A DNA stretch of 64,000 nt from contig NZ_FOOX01000002.1 of the NCBI RefSeq assembly GCF_900113335.1, positions 335,635-399,634 on the forward strand, written 5' to 3'. Below the pieces are notes generated by a model. That model worked only from the letters and a program-made list of their open reading frames with translations, was not told where the DNA came from and did no database searches. Shown here piece after piece: positions 7,474 through 15,840 of this stretch (its first letter is position 1; every line of letters starts with the position of its first letter). Source of the stretch: Desulfotruncus arcticus DSM 17038. Its GTDB lineage: Bacteria > Bacillota > Desulfotomaculia > Desulfotomaculales > Desulfallaceae. Position numbers and translations under genes: made by a program.

Positions 7474-9078
7474 ATGATGGCCATAAGCAAAAGGGTGCGC
7501 AGCTGGTTTTACGCCACCCTGGTTCTGTTATTGCTGGTGCCGGCATTGCACCTGTACAACATACAGGTAACGGCGGCGAGTATTAAAGCCTTGTCCGGTG
7601 ATTTTGAACTGCTGGCGGAAAATTATGCCCTGTCACCGGATATGGGGCTGCTGGTCTATTATGCTCAGGCCTATATTTCGTATAACGATCAAAATTTTTT
7701 AGACAAGTTCAATGAAATGGGCGCCACGTTAATTAAAAAAGAGCTGGACCTGTTAAACCGGGCTGATGAAGATGCCAGAAAAGCCGAGCTGAAAAAAATG
7801 GTCCTGTTAACCCAGGATTACGTTGCCTATGTGCGCGGGGAAGTGGCGCCGCTGATCCGGTCCGGCAACCGGGGGGATTTCGAGGCGTTGTACCGGGAGC
7901 AGTATGACCTGCTGGCTGCGCAGCTGCTGGATGCATCCCGGCGCTTGCTGGCTGAACGTCAAAACACCGTTGCTAAGACGGCTGCCGGTGAAGTGCAGTT
8001 ACTGGGTAAAACCGGTTTTTTAGCGTCTATTTTGGTTTTGCTTGCCCTGGGCATTACGGCGCTGGGCGCCCGGCACCTGATTTACCCCCTGTCAATAAAC
8101 TACAGCCACGCGCAAAAGTTGCTTGATTACACCAGAGATGCCGCGCTGGTGATTGATCCCAGGGGCAACATCACCCGGGTCAACCCGGCCTGGGCGGAGC
8201 TGATGCATATTCCCGTTTCTGAAATCGAGGCCGAATCACTTAACAGCCTGCACGTGAAATATCCCAAAACTCAGGGGTTGACCCAGCCGCTGTTTAATGT
8301 GCTGCTGGACCATAATAAGATATTAAATAACCAGGTCATTTTAAATGAGGCGGAAGAAAAAACATTCATCAATATTGATTACTACCCGCTGCTGAATTTT
8401 AATAAGCTGACCGGGGCGGCTATGCTGGCCCACCCCGTGGAGATGCACAAAAATAAGCAATATTTGTTTGACACCATTGAGGCGGAGCGCAAGAAAATAT
8501 CCATTGAAATACATGACTGGATCGGCAGGGGCATGTCCCCCATCATCCACTCGCTGGACTATATACTGCGGGCGCACCGGCAAATCCCCGAGGAGGTTTA
8601 CGCCGACCTGGCCAAGCTAAGGGAACACTGTCAGAATGCCGCCATGGATATGCGCAGTATTATGAATGACATCCACCCGTACTTAATTGACAAAGTGGGG
8701 CTGATCCAGGCCCTTGAGTCTTATGTGTCCAATTTTGAACAGATGCAGGGTGTTAGGGTGTACATGTTTTACAAGGAACGGACCTTTAATGTGAGTAAAA
8801 CCGCGGAAATTGTTATTTACAGGATAATCCAGGAGGCGCTGAGCAATGTGGTCAAGCACAGCAGCGCCACGGAAGTGGACATTTATTTTAAAGTTGAAAA
8901 TGATATTCTTAAGATAGAAATAATGGACAACGGCCGGCCGCCGGAAAATTTAACGGCGGGCAAAGGAATGTGGGGCATGAAGGAAAGGGCCAATTTAATC
9001 GGCGGCGACATGGTTTACGCCGGTGATGAAGGCGGTTTTGCCCTGACCTTGACCATTCCCGCCCAGCCGAAAGGGTAA
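7474..9078 (+). CDS. Membrane sensor histidine kinase, NarX type
   Basis: A 534-residue kinase. It has an N-terminal membrane helix (about 13-33), an extracytoplasmic helical sensor segment, a second helix (about 178-200), a PAS domain (about 215-310, AALVIDPRGNITRVNPAWAEL), a HisKA_3 dimerisation domain with the phospho-acceptor His in EIHDWIGRGM, and an HATPase domain with the N box (IIQEALSNVVKHS), DNGRPP and GMWGMKERA. This is the NarX/DegS class that pairs with LuxR-type regulators. The response regulator gene overlaps its stop codon by one base, so the two are translationally coupled. Location between two YeiH exporters suggests a sulfur oxyanion or related signal; that is inference. 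Confidence 0.93.
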   Translation: MMAISKRVRSWFYATLVLLLLVPALHLYNIQVTAASIKALSGDFELLAENYALSPDMGLLVYYAQAYISYNDQNFLDKFNEMGATLIKKELDLLNRADEDARKAELKKMVLLTQDYVAYVRGEVAPLIRSGNRGDFEALYREQYDLLAAQLLDASRRLLAERQNTVAKTAAGEVQLLGKTGFLASILVLLALGITALGARHLIYPLSINYSHAQKLLDYTRDAALVIDPRGNITRVNPAWAELMHIPVSEIEAESLNSLHVKYPKTQGLTQPLFNVLLDHNKILNNQVILNEAEEKTFINIDYYPLLNFNKLTGAAMLAHPVEMHKNKQYLFDTIEAERKKISIEIHDWIGRGMSPIIHSLDYILRAHRQIPEEVYADLAKLREHCQNAAMDMRSIMNDIHPYLIDKVGLIQALESYVSNFEQMQGVRVYMFYKERTFNVSKTAEIVIYRIIQEALSNVVKHSSATEVDIYFKVENDILKIEIMDNGRPPENLTAGKGMWGMKERANLIGGDMVYAGDEGGFALTLTIPAQPKG

Positions 9079-9698
9079 TGCAGATGGGTAAGATAAAAAT
9101 AATGCTGGTGGAAGACCACAATATAGTGCGCGAGGGTCTGAAAAGGCTGATTGAAATGGAAGAGGGGATGGCGGTGGTAGCCGAGGCCGGCACCTGTGCC
9201 CAGGCCAGGGCCAACCTGCCGGATGATGCGGATGTTATCCTGCTGGACATCAAACTGCCCGACGGAGATGGGCTGGAGCTGTGCCAGGAAATCAGGCAAA
9301 AGGCTTCGCGGGTAAAATTTATCGCGCTGACCACCTATGACGATGCACTGTTTATTAAAAAAGCCCTGGAGCACGGTGTGCATGGGTTTATCCCCAAGTA
9401 CGCCTCTTTTGACGAAATCAAATCGGCTATCCACATTACGCTGCGGGACGGCCGTTACCTTTATCCCGGGCTGAACATGCAGGCCTTGATGGGACTTTCG
9501 GGAACGGGCCTTTCGGAGTTTGAAATACAGATACTGCGCATGATTGCCGACGGCGAAAACCAGAAAAATGTTGCCGCCGCTCTGTTTATCAGTATCTCGA
9601 CCTTAAGAAGAAGGATCAAGGGAATTTGCACTAAAATGGGCGTGGATACCATTGAGGAAGCCCTGGCCTCCGCGGTTAAAAAGGGGTTGATTCAGTAG
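9078..9698 (+). CDS. NarL/LuxR-type response regulator
   Basis: A 206-residue response regulator. The receiver domain (residues 1-120) has the acidic pair in LVEDHN, the phospho-acceptor Asp in VILLDIKLPDGDG, Thr in ALTTYDD and Lys in GFIPKYAS. The C-terminal DNA-binding domain resembles the LuxR/GerE helix-turn-helix (LSEFEIQILRMIADGENQKNVAAALFISISTLRRRI) but with an unusual recognition helix, LRRRIKGIC instead of the common VKxHxxxI. It overlaps the kinase stop codon (TAATG) and is followed directly by a PAS membrane protein. It probably controls the two flanking exporter genes. Confidence 0.93.
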   Translation: MQMGKIKIMLVEDHNIVREGLKRLIEMEEGMAVVAEAGTCAQARANLPDDADVILLDIKLPDGDGLELCQEIRQKASRVKFIALTTYDDALFIKKALEHGVHGFIPKYASFDEIKSAIHITLRDGRYLYPGLNMQALMGLSGTGLSEFEIQILRMIADGENQKNVAAALFISISTLRRRIKGICTKMGVDTIEEALASAVKKGLIQ

Positions 9699-11165
9699 GT
9701 GGAGAGCTTGACCAGCAAAAAAAAAATTCTGGTTTATTTTGCCGTAATCTTCTTTTTAACGCTGATAATCTTTTTTTTCATCCTGGAATTCCGTTATCTT
9801 AACCGGGTGGTCACGGAAAACCGGGGCAATATCAGGCAGATCGTGTTAACCGAAGTATACTCTTACCTGCGCGACCTGCAGCTGTTTACCGAAGATGCGG
9901 CCAATTTCGTTGAGGACGAAAACGGGCCGACCGGCCAGGCGCTGCGGTCGGTTGCCGGCAGGGATAAAAGGATTACAGCCGTCTGCCTGCTGGATCGGAC
10001 GGGGAAAATAATCAGCTCGTTTAAAGGAAACGCACCCGGAGGGAATGAACCCGGAGCAGATGAACCCGGGCTCTACCGGGGTGCCCTGGCCGGCAGCGCA
10101 CAGGGCATTCCTTATATCTTCGGCGTGGAAAAAAACGGCCGCCTGGACCAGGTGGGGGCTGCCGCAGTTGCCGTGGGGCAGGCGGGCAACCGTTACCTGG
10201 TGGTTATTTTCAATGTTAATGACTTTGTAAATCAGTTTATGCTCAAGTACAATACCGGTCAGGTCAAGGCGGGTATCCTGAACCGGGCGGGGGTGCCGCT
10301 GGTTTGGCCTTTTGAACAGTCCTCTCTGGCCAATTTCAGCCCCGGCGCTGAAACATTCAAGTTCCAGGCCGATCGTTACAATGTCAGCAGGGCGGACCTG
10401 GAAAACTCCTCCCTGGAGGTCTACTTTTTTGACCGGCAAAGCAATTTTGCCGCTTACAGAATCATCACCATCATGTTTTTGCTGTTTACACTTTATTTCT
10501 TGATTTACCAGTTTATCGTAGAATTGCTGAACGCCAACAATATCCAATCCTATTTTGAAAACATTGATTTTAATATTTTCAATCATTTAAAAGAGGGCAT
10601 CATCCTTTCCAATAAGTTTAACAGAGTGGTATTTGCCAACAATGTCATTCACGAGCTGTTTGCCGAAAAGGAAATAATTTTAAAGAAAACCTCTTTGAAG
10701 GAAATAACCGGGCCTTTGGATAGCTTTGAGAGCAAGGTGACATTAAAAAAAGCCAATAACCTGCTGGAGATTATTTCCGCCCCGATTGTGAAAAACGGCA
10801 GGCTGCTGGGCGCGCTGGTGGTGGTTAGTTTAAGCCATGAAAAAGAAAAACTGTACGGCCGGGCACTGGACAAGGTAATTGAGTTTTCTTCCGACGGGGT
10901 GGTTTTTGTGGATAAGGACGGCAAGGTGGTTACCTGTAACATGATGGCCAGTTATTACCTGGGCAGTGTCAAGCCGGATGCCGATATTAATCATGTGAAC
11001 ACTGAACTGGCCGGCCTGGTTGAAAGCAATATCGGGTCGGGTTCTGTAACCAGAAGGAATTTATCCTTCGGGGATGTTTACTGTGAACTGGCGCCCCTGT
11101 ACGACGCCGGCGGGTTTTATGCCGGCACGGTGGTGTTTTTAAAAGACAGCGGCCAACCGGGCTAA
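9699..11165 (+). CDS. Membrane protein with tandem PAS domains, no kinase
   Basis: A 488-residue protein with a membrane helix (about 10-30), a 220-residue extracytoplasmic region resembling a Cache-like sensor, a second helix (about 251-275), and two cytoplasmic PAS-like domains (about 285-380 and 385-480: EGIILSNKFNRVVFAN and DGVVFVDKDGKVVTC). It ends there, with no histidine kinase, GGDEF or methyl-accepting domain. It follows the response regulator stop codon without a gap and is probably an auxiliary sensor for the kinase. The GTG at 9699 touches the previous stop; TTG at 9708 with AGGTGGAG upstream is an equally good start. Confidence 0.82.
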   Translation: MESLTSKKKILVYFAVIFFLTLIIFFFILEFRYLNRVVTENRGNIRQIVLTEVYSYLRDLQLFTEDAANFVEDENGPTGQALRSVAGRDKRITAVCLLDRTGKIISSFKGNAPGGNEPGADEPGLYRGALAGSAQGIPYIFGVEKNGRLDQVGAAAVAVGQAGNRYLVVIFNVNDFVNQFMLKYNTGQVKAGILNRAGVPLVWPFEQSSLANFSPGAETFKFQADRYNVSRADLENSSLEVYFFDRQSNFAAYRIITIMFLLFTLYFLIYQFIVELLNANNIQSYFENIDFNIFNHLKEGIILSNKFNRVVFANNVIHELFAEKEIILKKTSLKEITGPLDSFESKVTLKKANNLLEIISAPIVKNGRLLGALVVVSLSHEKEKLYGRALDKVIEFSSDGVVFVDKDGKVVTCNMMASYYLGSVKPDADINHVNTELAGLVESNIGSGSVTRRNLSFGDVYCELAPLYDAGGFYAGTVVFLKDSGQPG

Positions 11166-11296
11166 TGAAACAGCAGCACCAGGATTAAAATCAGGGCCGA
11201 TACGGCCAGGGCGGCGTAATCCTCCAGCCGGTCGGAATTAAAAAGCAAATTTAAATTATCCTGTTCATAATTGTGCCGGTCGTGTTGGTCTGACAA
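11162..11296 (-). CDS. Small one-helix membrane protein, 44 aa
   Basis: A short frame with TTG start at 11296 and a good Shine-Dalgarno (GGGAGG, 8 bases upstream). The predicted protein has a charged N-terminal half (SDQHDRHNYEQD) and one C-terminal membrane helix (DYAALAVSALILILVLLF). Its EDYAALAVSALIL stretch resembles EDWWAVWLGLGLV in the N-terminal extension of the first YeiH protein, so it may be a free-standing version of that module. It lies downstream of the second YeiH gene on the same strand, 129 bp away, and overlaps the end of the converging PAS gene by a few bases. Confidence 0.5.
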   Translation of the reverse strand: MSDQHDRHNYEQDNLNLLFNSDRLEDYAALAVSALILILVLLFH

Positions 11297-11335
11297 TACA
11301 ATGCCCTCCCTTGCAAGCAACTTTATCCAATTCTG

Positions 11336-11366
11336 AGACTCCCGCTTCTATAAGTGGGGGTTCCAT
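11336..11366. repeat. Solo hairpin, possible repeat relic
   Basis: GACTCCCGCTTCTATAAGTGGGGGTTCC can fold into a stem of about 9 bp and resembles hairpin 2 of the double-hairpin repeat, but the rest of the element is missing. It lies between the small membrane-protein gene and the second exporter. Confidence 0.35.
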
Positions 11367-11425
11367 TTTTCTGCCTTGGGTGGGGTAGAGTCCCCCGCTG
11401 AAGTTTCGCTGTTCGGCTGGTGCCG

Positions 11426-12556
11426 TTACGGTTGCTGGCGAATGAACAGCAGCACCATCACCAGCGCCCCCACGGCTTTGACCACGGCGGCGGCTGTACC
11501 CACCACCAGCGGTTTACCACCTGCTTTACGCAATTCATCGAAGGATATCTGCATACCCAGGCCTGAAAGGCCGATGGCAAAAAACCAGTTGTACAGGTTG
11601 CGGATAAACACCAGCTCGGCGGATGGCGGGGATGTTTCACCCAGCAGGCCAAATGAGGTCAGCAGCACCACGACGAAAAACCCGATTACGAACAAAGGAA
11701 ACTTCTCCCAAAAGCTCGTGTGAATGGCGTACTCGTTTTCTTCCTCCTCCAGCCGGCGGCTGTTATACACCGCCAGGGCCAGTACGACAAACGGGAGAAA
11801 GATGATCCTGGTTAAATTGAAAATTTCTCCCGTTTTTAAACTCTCGGAAACCCTGTGGGCGGTGCCGTGGTCGAAGGCCAGAGCGGCTGCCAGCACCTGG
11901 CCGGAATTGACTATGCCCGTGCCGGCCCAGACCCCGAACTGGTGGGGACTCAGCCCCAGCACCGTGCCGATGGTGGGGAAGGTTAATAAAAAAATCAGTC
12001 CCACGGCCAGGATGGTGGCTATGGAATAAGCCACGTCGGATATTTTGGCCCTGACGGCGGGAGCCGCGGCTACAATTGCCGAGACCCCGCAAACGGCCGT
12101 GCCGGCTGCCAGCAAAGAAGCGGCGGCCGGGGACATGCCCGCCTTTTGGCCCAGGTAAAGGGTAAATAACAGGGTCAGGGAAATAAACAAAAAGATGATT
12201 AAAAAGGCGGTCAAGCCCAAGCTGGCCAGGTCGGAGACGCTGTATAACGAGCCCAGCAGAATTACGCCGATTTTGATAAACAGCCGGGAAGTCCTTACGC
12301 CCGGCATGAGAACCTCCGGCAGCCCCACCAGGTTTCTTAGCAGCATGCCGGTTAAGATGGAAATGAGAATATAATTCAGGTGCAGTACGTCAATTAATAT
12401 TTTGCTGGTCAGTGGTTCTGAGGCGAATATCGTTTCCAACCCCGGCCATTGGGGAAAGCCCAGGTCGGCACCGCCTCTGGCCAGCACGGCTACCGCCAGC
12501 ATCAGGGCTATGCCCGGTAAAAGTTTGGATATCAGGTAAAGCATTCGCACCAGCAT
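11426..12556 (-). CDS. YeiH-family putative sulfate exporter (second)
   Basis: A 376-residue multi-helix membrane protein of the YeiH/UPF0324 family. Family blocks seen: the ILTGMLLRNLVGLPEVL segment, the central LLAAGTAVCGVSAIVAAAPAVRAK motif, GIVNSGQVLAAALAFD and the C-terminal GLSGLGMQISFDELRKAGGKPLVVG. It lacks the N-terminal extension of the first exporter (5632-6969), and a small membrane protein resembling that extension is encoded just downstream. The ATG at 12556 is preceded by AGAGGG. It converges on the kinase/regulator/PAS operon. Confidence 0.85.
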   Translation of the reverse strand: MLVRMLYLISKLLPGIALMLAVAVLARGGADLGFPQWPGLETIFASEPLTSKILIDVLHLNYILISILTGMLLRNLVGLPEVLMPGVRTSRLFIKIGVILLGSLYSVSDLASLGLTAFLIIFLFISLTLLFTLYLGQKAGMSPAAASLLAAGTAVCGVSAIVAAAPAVRAKISDVAYSIATILAVGLIFLLTFPTIGTVLGLSPHQFGVWAGTGIVNSGQVLAAALAFDHGTAHRVSESLKTGEIFNLTRIIFLPFVVLALAVYNSRRLEEEENEYAIHTSFWEKFPLFVIGFFVVVLLTSFGLLGETSPPSAELVFIRNLYNWFFAIGLSGLGMQISFDELRKAGGKPLVVGTAAAVVKAVGALVMVLLFIRQQP

Positions 12557-12650
12557 AAAAAACCCTCTAAAAGTTATTTAATCCAACTTAAACTAAGTAT
12601 AATAACTTTTACCCGGGGTAGCAAGGCAGATAAAAAAAGACCGGGCGACC

Positions 12651-12694
12651 AGAGGACGGGGTTTCTGACAACTATGTCGGTAACCCCGTCCTCT
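12651..12694. repeat. GC-rich hairpin, REP-like
   Basis: AGAGGACGGGGTT pairs with AACCCCGTCCTCT around a 17-nt loop with TCTGACA. No T-tract follows, so it is more like a REP element than a terminator. It resembles the hairpin at 4249-4277. Confidence 0.55.
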
Positions 12695-12777
12695 TGTCAC
12701 TTGGGTTATATTTCTTGTAAAACTTTGTAATAATTTTAAATATATATAAAATAAAACATTGTTTGTGGGTGATTAAT

Positions 12778-12903
12778 GTGAGCGGAATCGTTATCAAAGC
12801 AATGCTTGCAGCGCTGGTGTTTACTATCGCAATTACCCAGCGGATTAGGATTTTCGGCATCTTGCGGAACCGCAGCAAGCATATGCACAAAATGTTAAAA
12901 TAG
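12778..12903 (+). CDS. Small membrane peptide, 41 aa
   Basis: A short frame from GTG 12778 with GGTGAT four bases upstream and TAG at 12901. The product begins with a hydrophobic helix (IVIKAMLAALVFTIAI) and ends in a strongly basic tail (RIRIFGILRNRSKHMHKMLK). This is a believable small membrane-associated protein but I know no family for it. It stands alone between the second exporter and the AIM24 gene. The upstream region is AT-rich and could hold its promoter. Confidence 0.45.
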   Translation: MSGIVIKAMLAALVFTIAITQRIRIFGILRNRSKHMHKMLK

Positions 12904-12939
12904 CCTACTTTGCATTAACACCGTTAATCCCGTTATTTT

Positions 12940-13620
12940 TTATTTTCTTTGTGGGATGAATTGTTTGATCCAACTACCAAAGCCTCTGGGGTTCCTTGTT
13001 TGGATAATCACCGGGCCGGGACCCCGGAATTTGCAAACAGCAACCTCACCGGAGGTAAAGGTGGAGATCCAGCCCTGGGAGGCTTTCTCAATGCTGTATT
13101 GCATATAATCGGGCCAGGCAACCAGGTGGCTGTTATCTACTATATATTCCTGACCCTGTTCAAGATTGATGACATGGATGCCGCCGTAAGAGTTGACAAA
13201 CACCATGCCCTTGCCGCTAACCTTAACCACAAAGAAACCTTCCCCTGAAAATAGCCCCTGTGAAAGGTTTTGCATCTTGGTGGACACTTCCAACCCCGCG
13301 GAGCCAGCCAGAAAGCCATCTTTTTGTATTACCAGGCTGTAGGAGCCGTCTAATTCCACATCAACAATGTCTCCGGGAGCGGACGGGGCCAATAGCACCT
13401 CTCCCGGACCTCTGCGGGCGGTAAGGGTTTGGAAGAAAAAACTTTCCCCCGCTATCATCCGGCTAAGCCCGCCCAGCAACCCGCCGTCCATTTTTCCTTC
13501 CACGTCCACTGTGGTGGACATGGCAACCATGGCATCGGATTCCGCCTTGATGGTTTCTCCTTTTTGCAGGTTTACTTGCACCAACGGGAAAGCACCCTGG
13601 TAAAGAATTTTATAATCCAC
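12940..13620 (-). CDS. AIM24 / TIGR00266 family protein
   Basis: A 226-residue beta-rich protein of the AIM24 family, whose fold resembles the tryptophan RNA-binding attenuator protein. Family features visible: the early KGETIKAESDAMVAMS block, the Gly-rich MDGGLLGGLSRMIAGESFF segment, and later FSGEGFFVVKVSGKGMVFVNSYGGIHVI and the DNSHLVAW motif. Function is unknown; it is a cytoplasmic protein found widely in bacteria and often near stress genes. It lies just beyond the last gene of the Ter block on the same strand, but a gap of about 100 bp leaves co-transcription open. Confidence 0.9.
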   Translation of the reverse strand: MDYKILYQGAFPLVQVNLQKGETIKAESDAMVAMSTTVDVEGKMDGGLLGGLSRMIAGESFFFQTLTARRGPGEVLLAPSAPGDIVDVELDGSYSLVIQKDGFLAGSAGLEVSTKMQNLSQGLFSGEGFFVVKVSGKGMVFVNSYGGIHVINLEQGQEYIVDNSHLVAWPDYMQYSIEKASQGWISTFTSGEVAVCKFRGPGPVIIQTRNPRGFGSWIKQFIPQRK

Positions 13621-13719
13621 AGCTGATCTCTCCTTGTATGACAGTTCTTATTCACGATACTTGATTACTGGTGGCCGGAATTCATAATACTGCGATACGA
13701 TAAACGGTTCTCATTCCGA

Positions 13720-14529
13720 CTACTGACTCCTGACTCCTGACTCCTCCTGTATCGTTTTTAACAGCTCTTCGCCGGCCAGTATGCCTGATGCTGCTGTAAA
13801 CAGCCAATTGCCCTGCAATCTGGCCGGTGCATCGCCAAATTGCTCGAAAAGTTCGCCGTGAGCGGGGGATAGGGCCAAATCCGCGCCCCGGATAAGGGGC
13901 AGGTCCAACAGAGAATCGCCGCAAGCTACTACGTAATCATCACCTGTGAGCTCGGAGACTTTTCTTAACGCCACCCATTTATTGATAACTTCAGGGGTCA
14001 GATAAAGCTTCCTGCCCTGTATTGACACAACCCATTTTTGGTCCCGCGCCCAGTTGCTAAAAGCAGCCAGCTCTGTTAGAGGCGTTTTTGACCTGTCAAT
14101 AAGGCAATAATAAAAAACCCCATCGGCATTACGCATTGGCTGAGCCCATTCACCGGCTTCCAGCCTGCTGAATTCCGTTAATATATCCTGCCCCGCCAGG
14201 CACTCACGCTGCAGCGTTTGTAAAACGTCATTGTGGTAAGTAATATCCACAGCGCCATCCACCAGGAGATTGGCTCCGTTACTGACAATAGCATACTTGG
14301 GCACAACTTCGCTTTGGAAAAAACCAATGCGCAAGTATTGTTCAATCGTTCTGGTGGTGCAGGGAACAAAAAAAGCTTTGCCGGCAATGCTTTTTAGCAG
14401 CGCTGCTGCGGTTTTAGTCATGTAGGAACTGTATTTACCGGTTTCCACGGCTACAACTTGGCCGGAAAAGTTCCGGGTGAACTTATCGGAATAGATGAGG
14501 GTGCGGTCAAGGTCGCTGGCAAAAATCAT
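13720..14529 (-). CDS. HAD hydrolase of Ter biosynthetic module
   Basis: A 269-residue HAD-superfamily phosphatase. Motif I is DLDRT at residues 6-10 and the late motif is GDSLLD near residue 220, with a Cof/sucrose-phosphatase-like cap. It is the last gene of a minus-strand operon (terC, CitE-like, phosphoribosyltransferase, StiP-PELOTA, HAD) known from comparative genomics as the Ter-linked biosynthetic module predicted to make a nucleoside-like metabolite; there it would remove a phosphate. Its start overlaps the StiP stop codon (TAATG). The last eight residues (EESGVRSQ) are encoded by a tandem GGAGTCA heptamer array, so the natural C-terminus was altered by repeat invasion. Confidence 0.9.
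   Translation of the reverse strand: MIFASDLDRTLIYSDKFTRNFSGQVVAVETGKYSSYMTKTAAALLKSIAGKAFFVPCTTRTIEQYLRIGFFQSEVVPKYAIVSNGANLLVDGAVDITYHNDVLQTLQRECLAGQDILTEFSRLEAGEWAQPMRNADGVFYYCLIDRSKTPLTELAAFSNWARDQKWVVSIQGRKLYLTPEVINKWVALRKVSELTGDDYVVACGDSLLDLPLIRGADLALSPAHGELFEQFGDAPARLQGNWLFTAASGILAGEELLKTIQEESGVRSQ
13724..13748. repeat. GGAGTCA heptamer tandem repeat
   Basis: Three tandem heptamers (read GGAGTCA on the minus strand) overlap the 3' end of the HAD gene and supply its last codons and stop. Related arrays occur at 19827-19860 and 19921-19952. Confidence 0.75.
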
Positions 14530-15716
14530 TAATTATCCCCCATCGGCTGAATCAGCCCGTAACAGGAATAGCTCATGTCGGGATACTCGATTACCTGCAC
14601 CCCCCGGGCCTGAGCCAGGATTAAAACATGCTTGATATTAGGGCTGGCCATGTCTTTGACTAGTATTTTCCAGGGGACCCGGCGCAAAAGGACTCTGGTC
14701 GTTTCTCCCACGCCGGGTTTTACCAGATTGATGTTTTTTATGCCAAATGCGGCCATGATTTTTTTAGTTTCTTTCCTGCCCCGCCAGGCCGGTCTTTGAT
14801 CCACCCCGATTGCGGGTTGTTTGGTTAAAAGGTGTTGTGCCTGTATCCGTGCGGTATTAAAGTGACCGGTAATACTGTCGACAAAATAATTGGAGAGGTC
14901 TTCCCCGGCAAGCTCTCGATAAAACTTAACCCCGTGGAAATCCGCAGGTCCCACCAGGTCATCCCGGTATATCGTTCTGGACACCAACCCGGATATAGTT
15001 GCGTTAAGGCAGGCGCTGGGAATTAAAAAATCGTCTCTGGTACCAAAGATATTGGCGCAGCAGCCCGGGTCCGCCAGCACGGCGATATCTTGGCAAATGG
15101 TGTTTTCCGCCAGCCCGAATTCCCTGGCGAAGCCGGCAATTGAGTAAAGCAATTCCCTGGTAATGGTACCTTTGCCGGTCCACCCGTCAATAAACTGCAG
15201 CTCATAATTCATGTGCCTTTGGAGGATATAAAGCAGGGCATTTTTATCAATGCCCTTGTCACGAATAATCGAAATGCTGTAATGCGGAGCGTTAATTCCG
15301 TAAAAGTGTTTGATATAGCGCTTAATCAGCACTCCTACCGGCGTGCCGGCCCTGGCCAGGGAAACCAGCACCACATTCCTGCCGCGCTTGTTAAGGATTG
15401 TCTCAGCCACAATAGCCGTGGCCAGTGCCAATCTATAGCTTGTTTCCTTTAAAGCCTGATGGAAAAGGTCAATATATTCTTGATTGGGTTTATATTCAAT
15501 CGGCAGCATTTCAGAATAGTGCCGGCCGCTTTGCATGGCCCTTTCTCTTTCCTCATTGCCTTGCTCTTGAATCAATGGGCCAATGTCTTTTAATAGGAAA
15601 ATGACATCATCTGCCGGGTAACTTCCCAGCGGGGCCGGGTCATTTATTCTGGGATAATCCTGCAGCTGCTGACAGAGGTGGGCTTTAGCCGGAATGTTTA
15701 TTTTTAACACCTCCAA
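14529..15716 (-). CDS. StiP-type cysteine protease fold with PELOTA domain
   Basis: A 395-residue protein of the Ter biosynthetic module. The first ~300 residues fit the StiP family, a predicted cysteine-protease-like domain (VVLVSLARAGTPVGVLIKRY, CQDIAVLADPGCCANIFGTRDDFLIPSACLN, SGLVSRTIYRD and DDLVGPADFHGVKFY blocks). The last ~75 residues (GIKNINLVKPGVGETTRVLLRR to the end) look like the PELOTA RNA-binding-type domain usually fused or adjacent. The start is uncertain: TTG 15716 opens the frame but has no Shine-Dalgarno, whereas GGAGGTG lies just inside it without a standard start codon at the right distance. Repeat copy B replaced the leader sequence exactly here. Confidence 0.85.
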   Translation of the reverse strand: MEVLKINIPAKAHLCQQLQDYPRINDPAPLGSYPADDVIFLLKDIGPLIQEQGNEERERAMQSGRHYSEMLPIEYKPNQEYIDLFHQALKETSYRLALATAIVAETILNKRGRNVVLVSLARAGTPVGVLIKRYIKHFYGINAPHYSISIIRDKGIDKNALLYILQRHMNYELQFIDGWTGKGTITRELLYSIAGFAREFGLAENTICQDIAVLADPGCCANIFGTRDDFLIPSACLNATISGLVSRTIYRDDLVGPADFHGVKFYRELAGEDLSNYFVDSITGHFNTARIQAQHLLTKQPAIGVDQRPAWRGRKETKKIMAAFGIKNINLVKPGVGETTRVLLRRVPWKILVKDMASPNIKHVLILAQARGVQVIEYPDMSYSCYGLIQPMGDN

Positions 15717-15840
15717 TAAAGAAGACTTGGTTCAGGTGGGGTTTTGACCCCACCTGAACCTTAGTCGCACTTATTTCGAGTTTATCGCCGCTCAGGCTCC
15801 CGCCTATAGAGGCGGGAGTCTGAGCGGCGGTTAACGAGAT
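15715..15840 (+). repeat. Double-hairpin repeat, copy B (inside Ter operon)
   Basis: A full 126-bp copy between the phosphoribosyltransferase and StiP genes. Its right end overlaps the phosphoribosyltransferase stop codon and its left end the first codon of the StiP frame. Against copy A, hairpin 2 has an A-T to C-G compensatory change (CTAAG/CTTAG to CTCAG/CTGAG) plus one G-T wobble. It is inserted opposite to the operon's direction. Confidence 0.92.

Noticed and set aside
12672-12890. Minus-strand ORF of 72 codons
   Set aside because: It covers a hairpin and the complement of the better-supported small plus-strand gene at 12778; no ribosome site.
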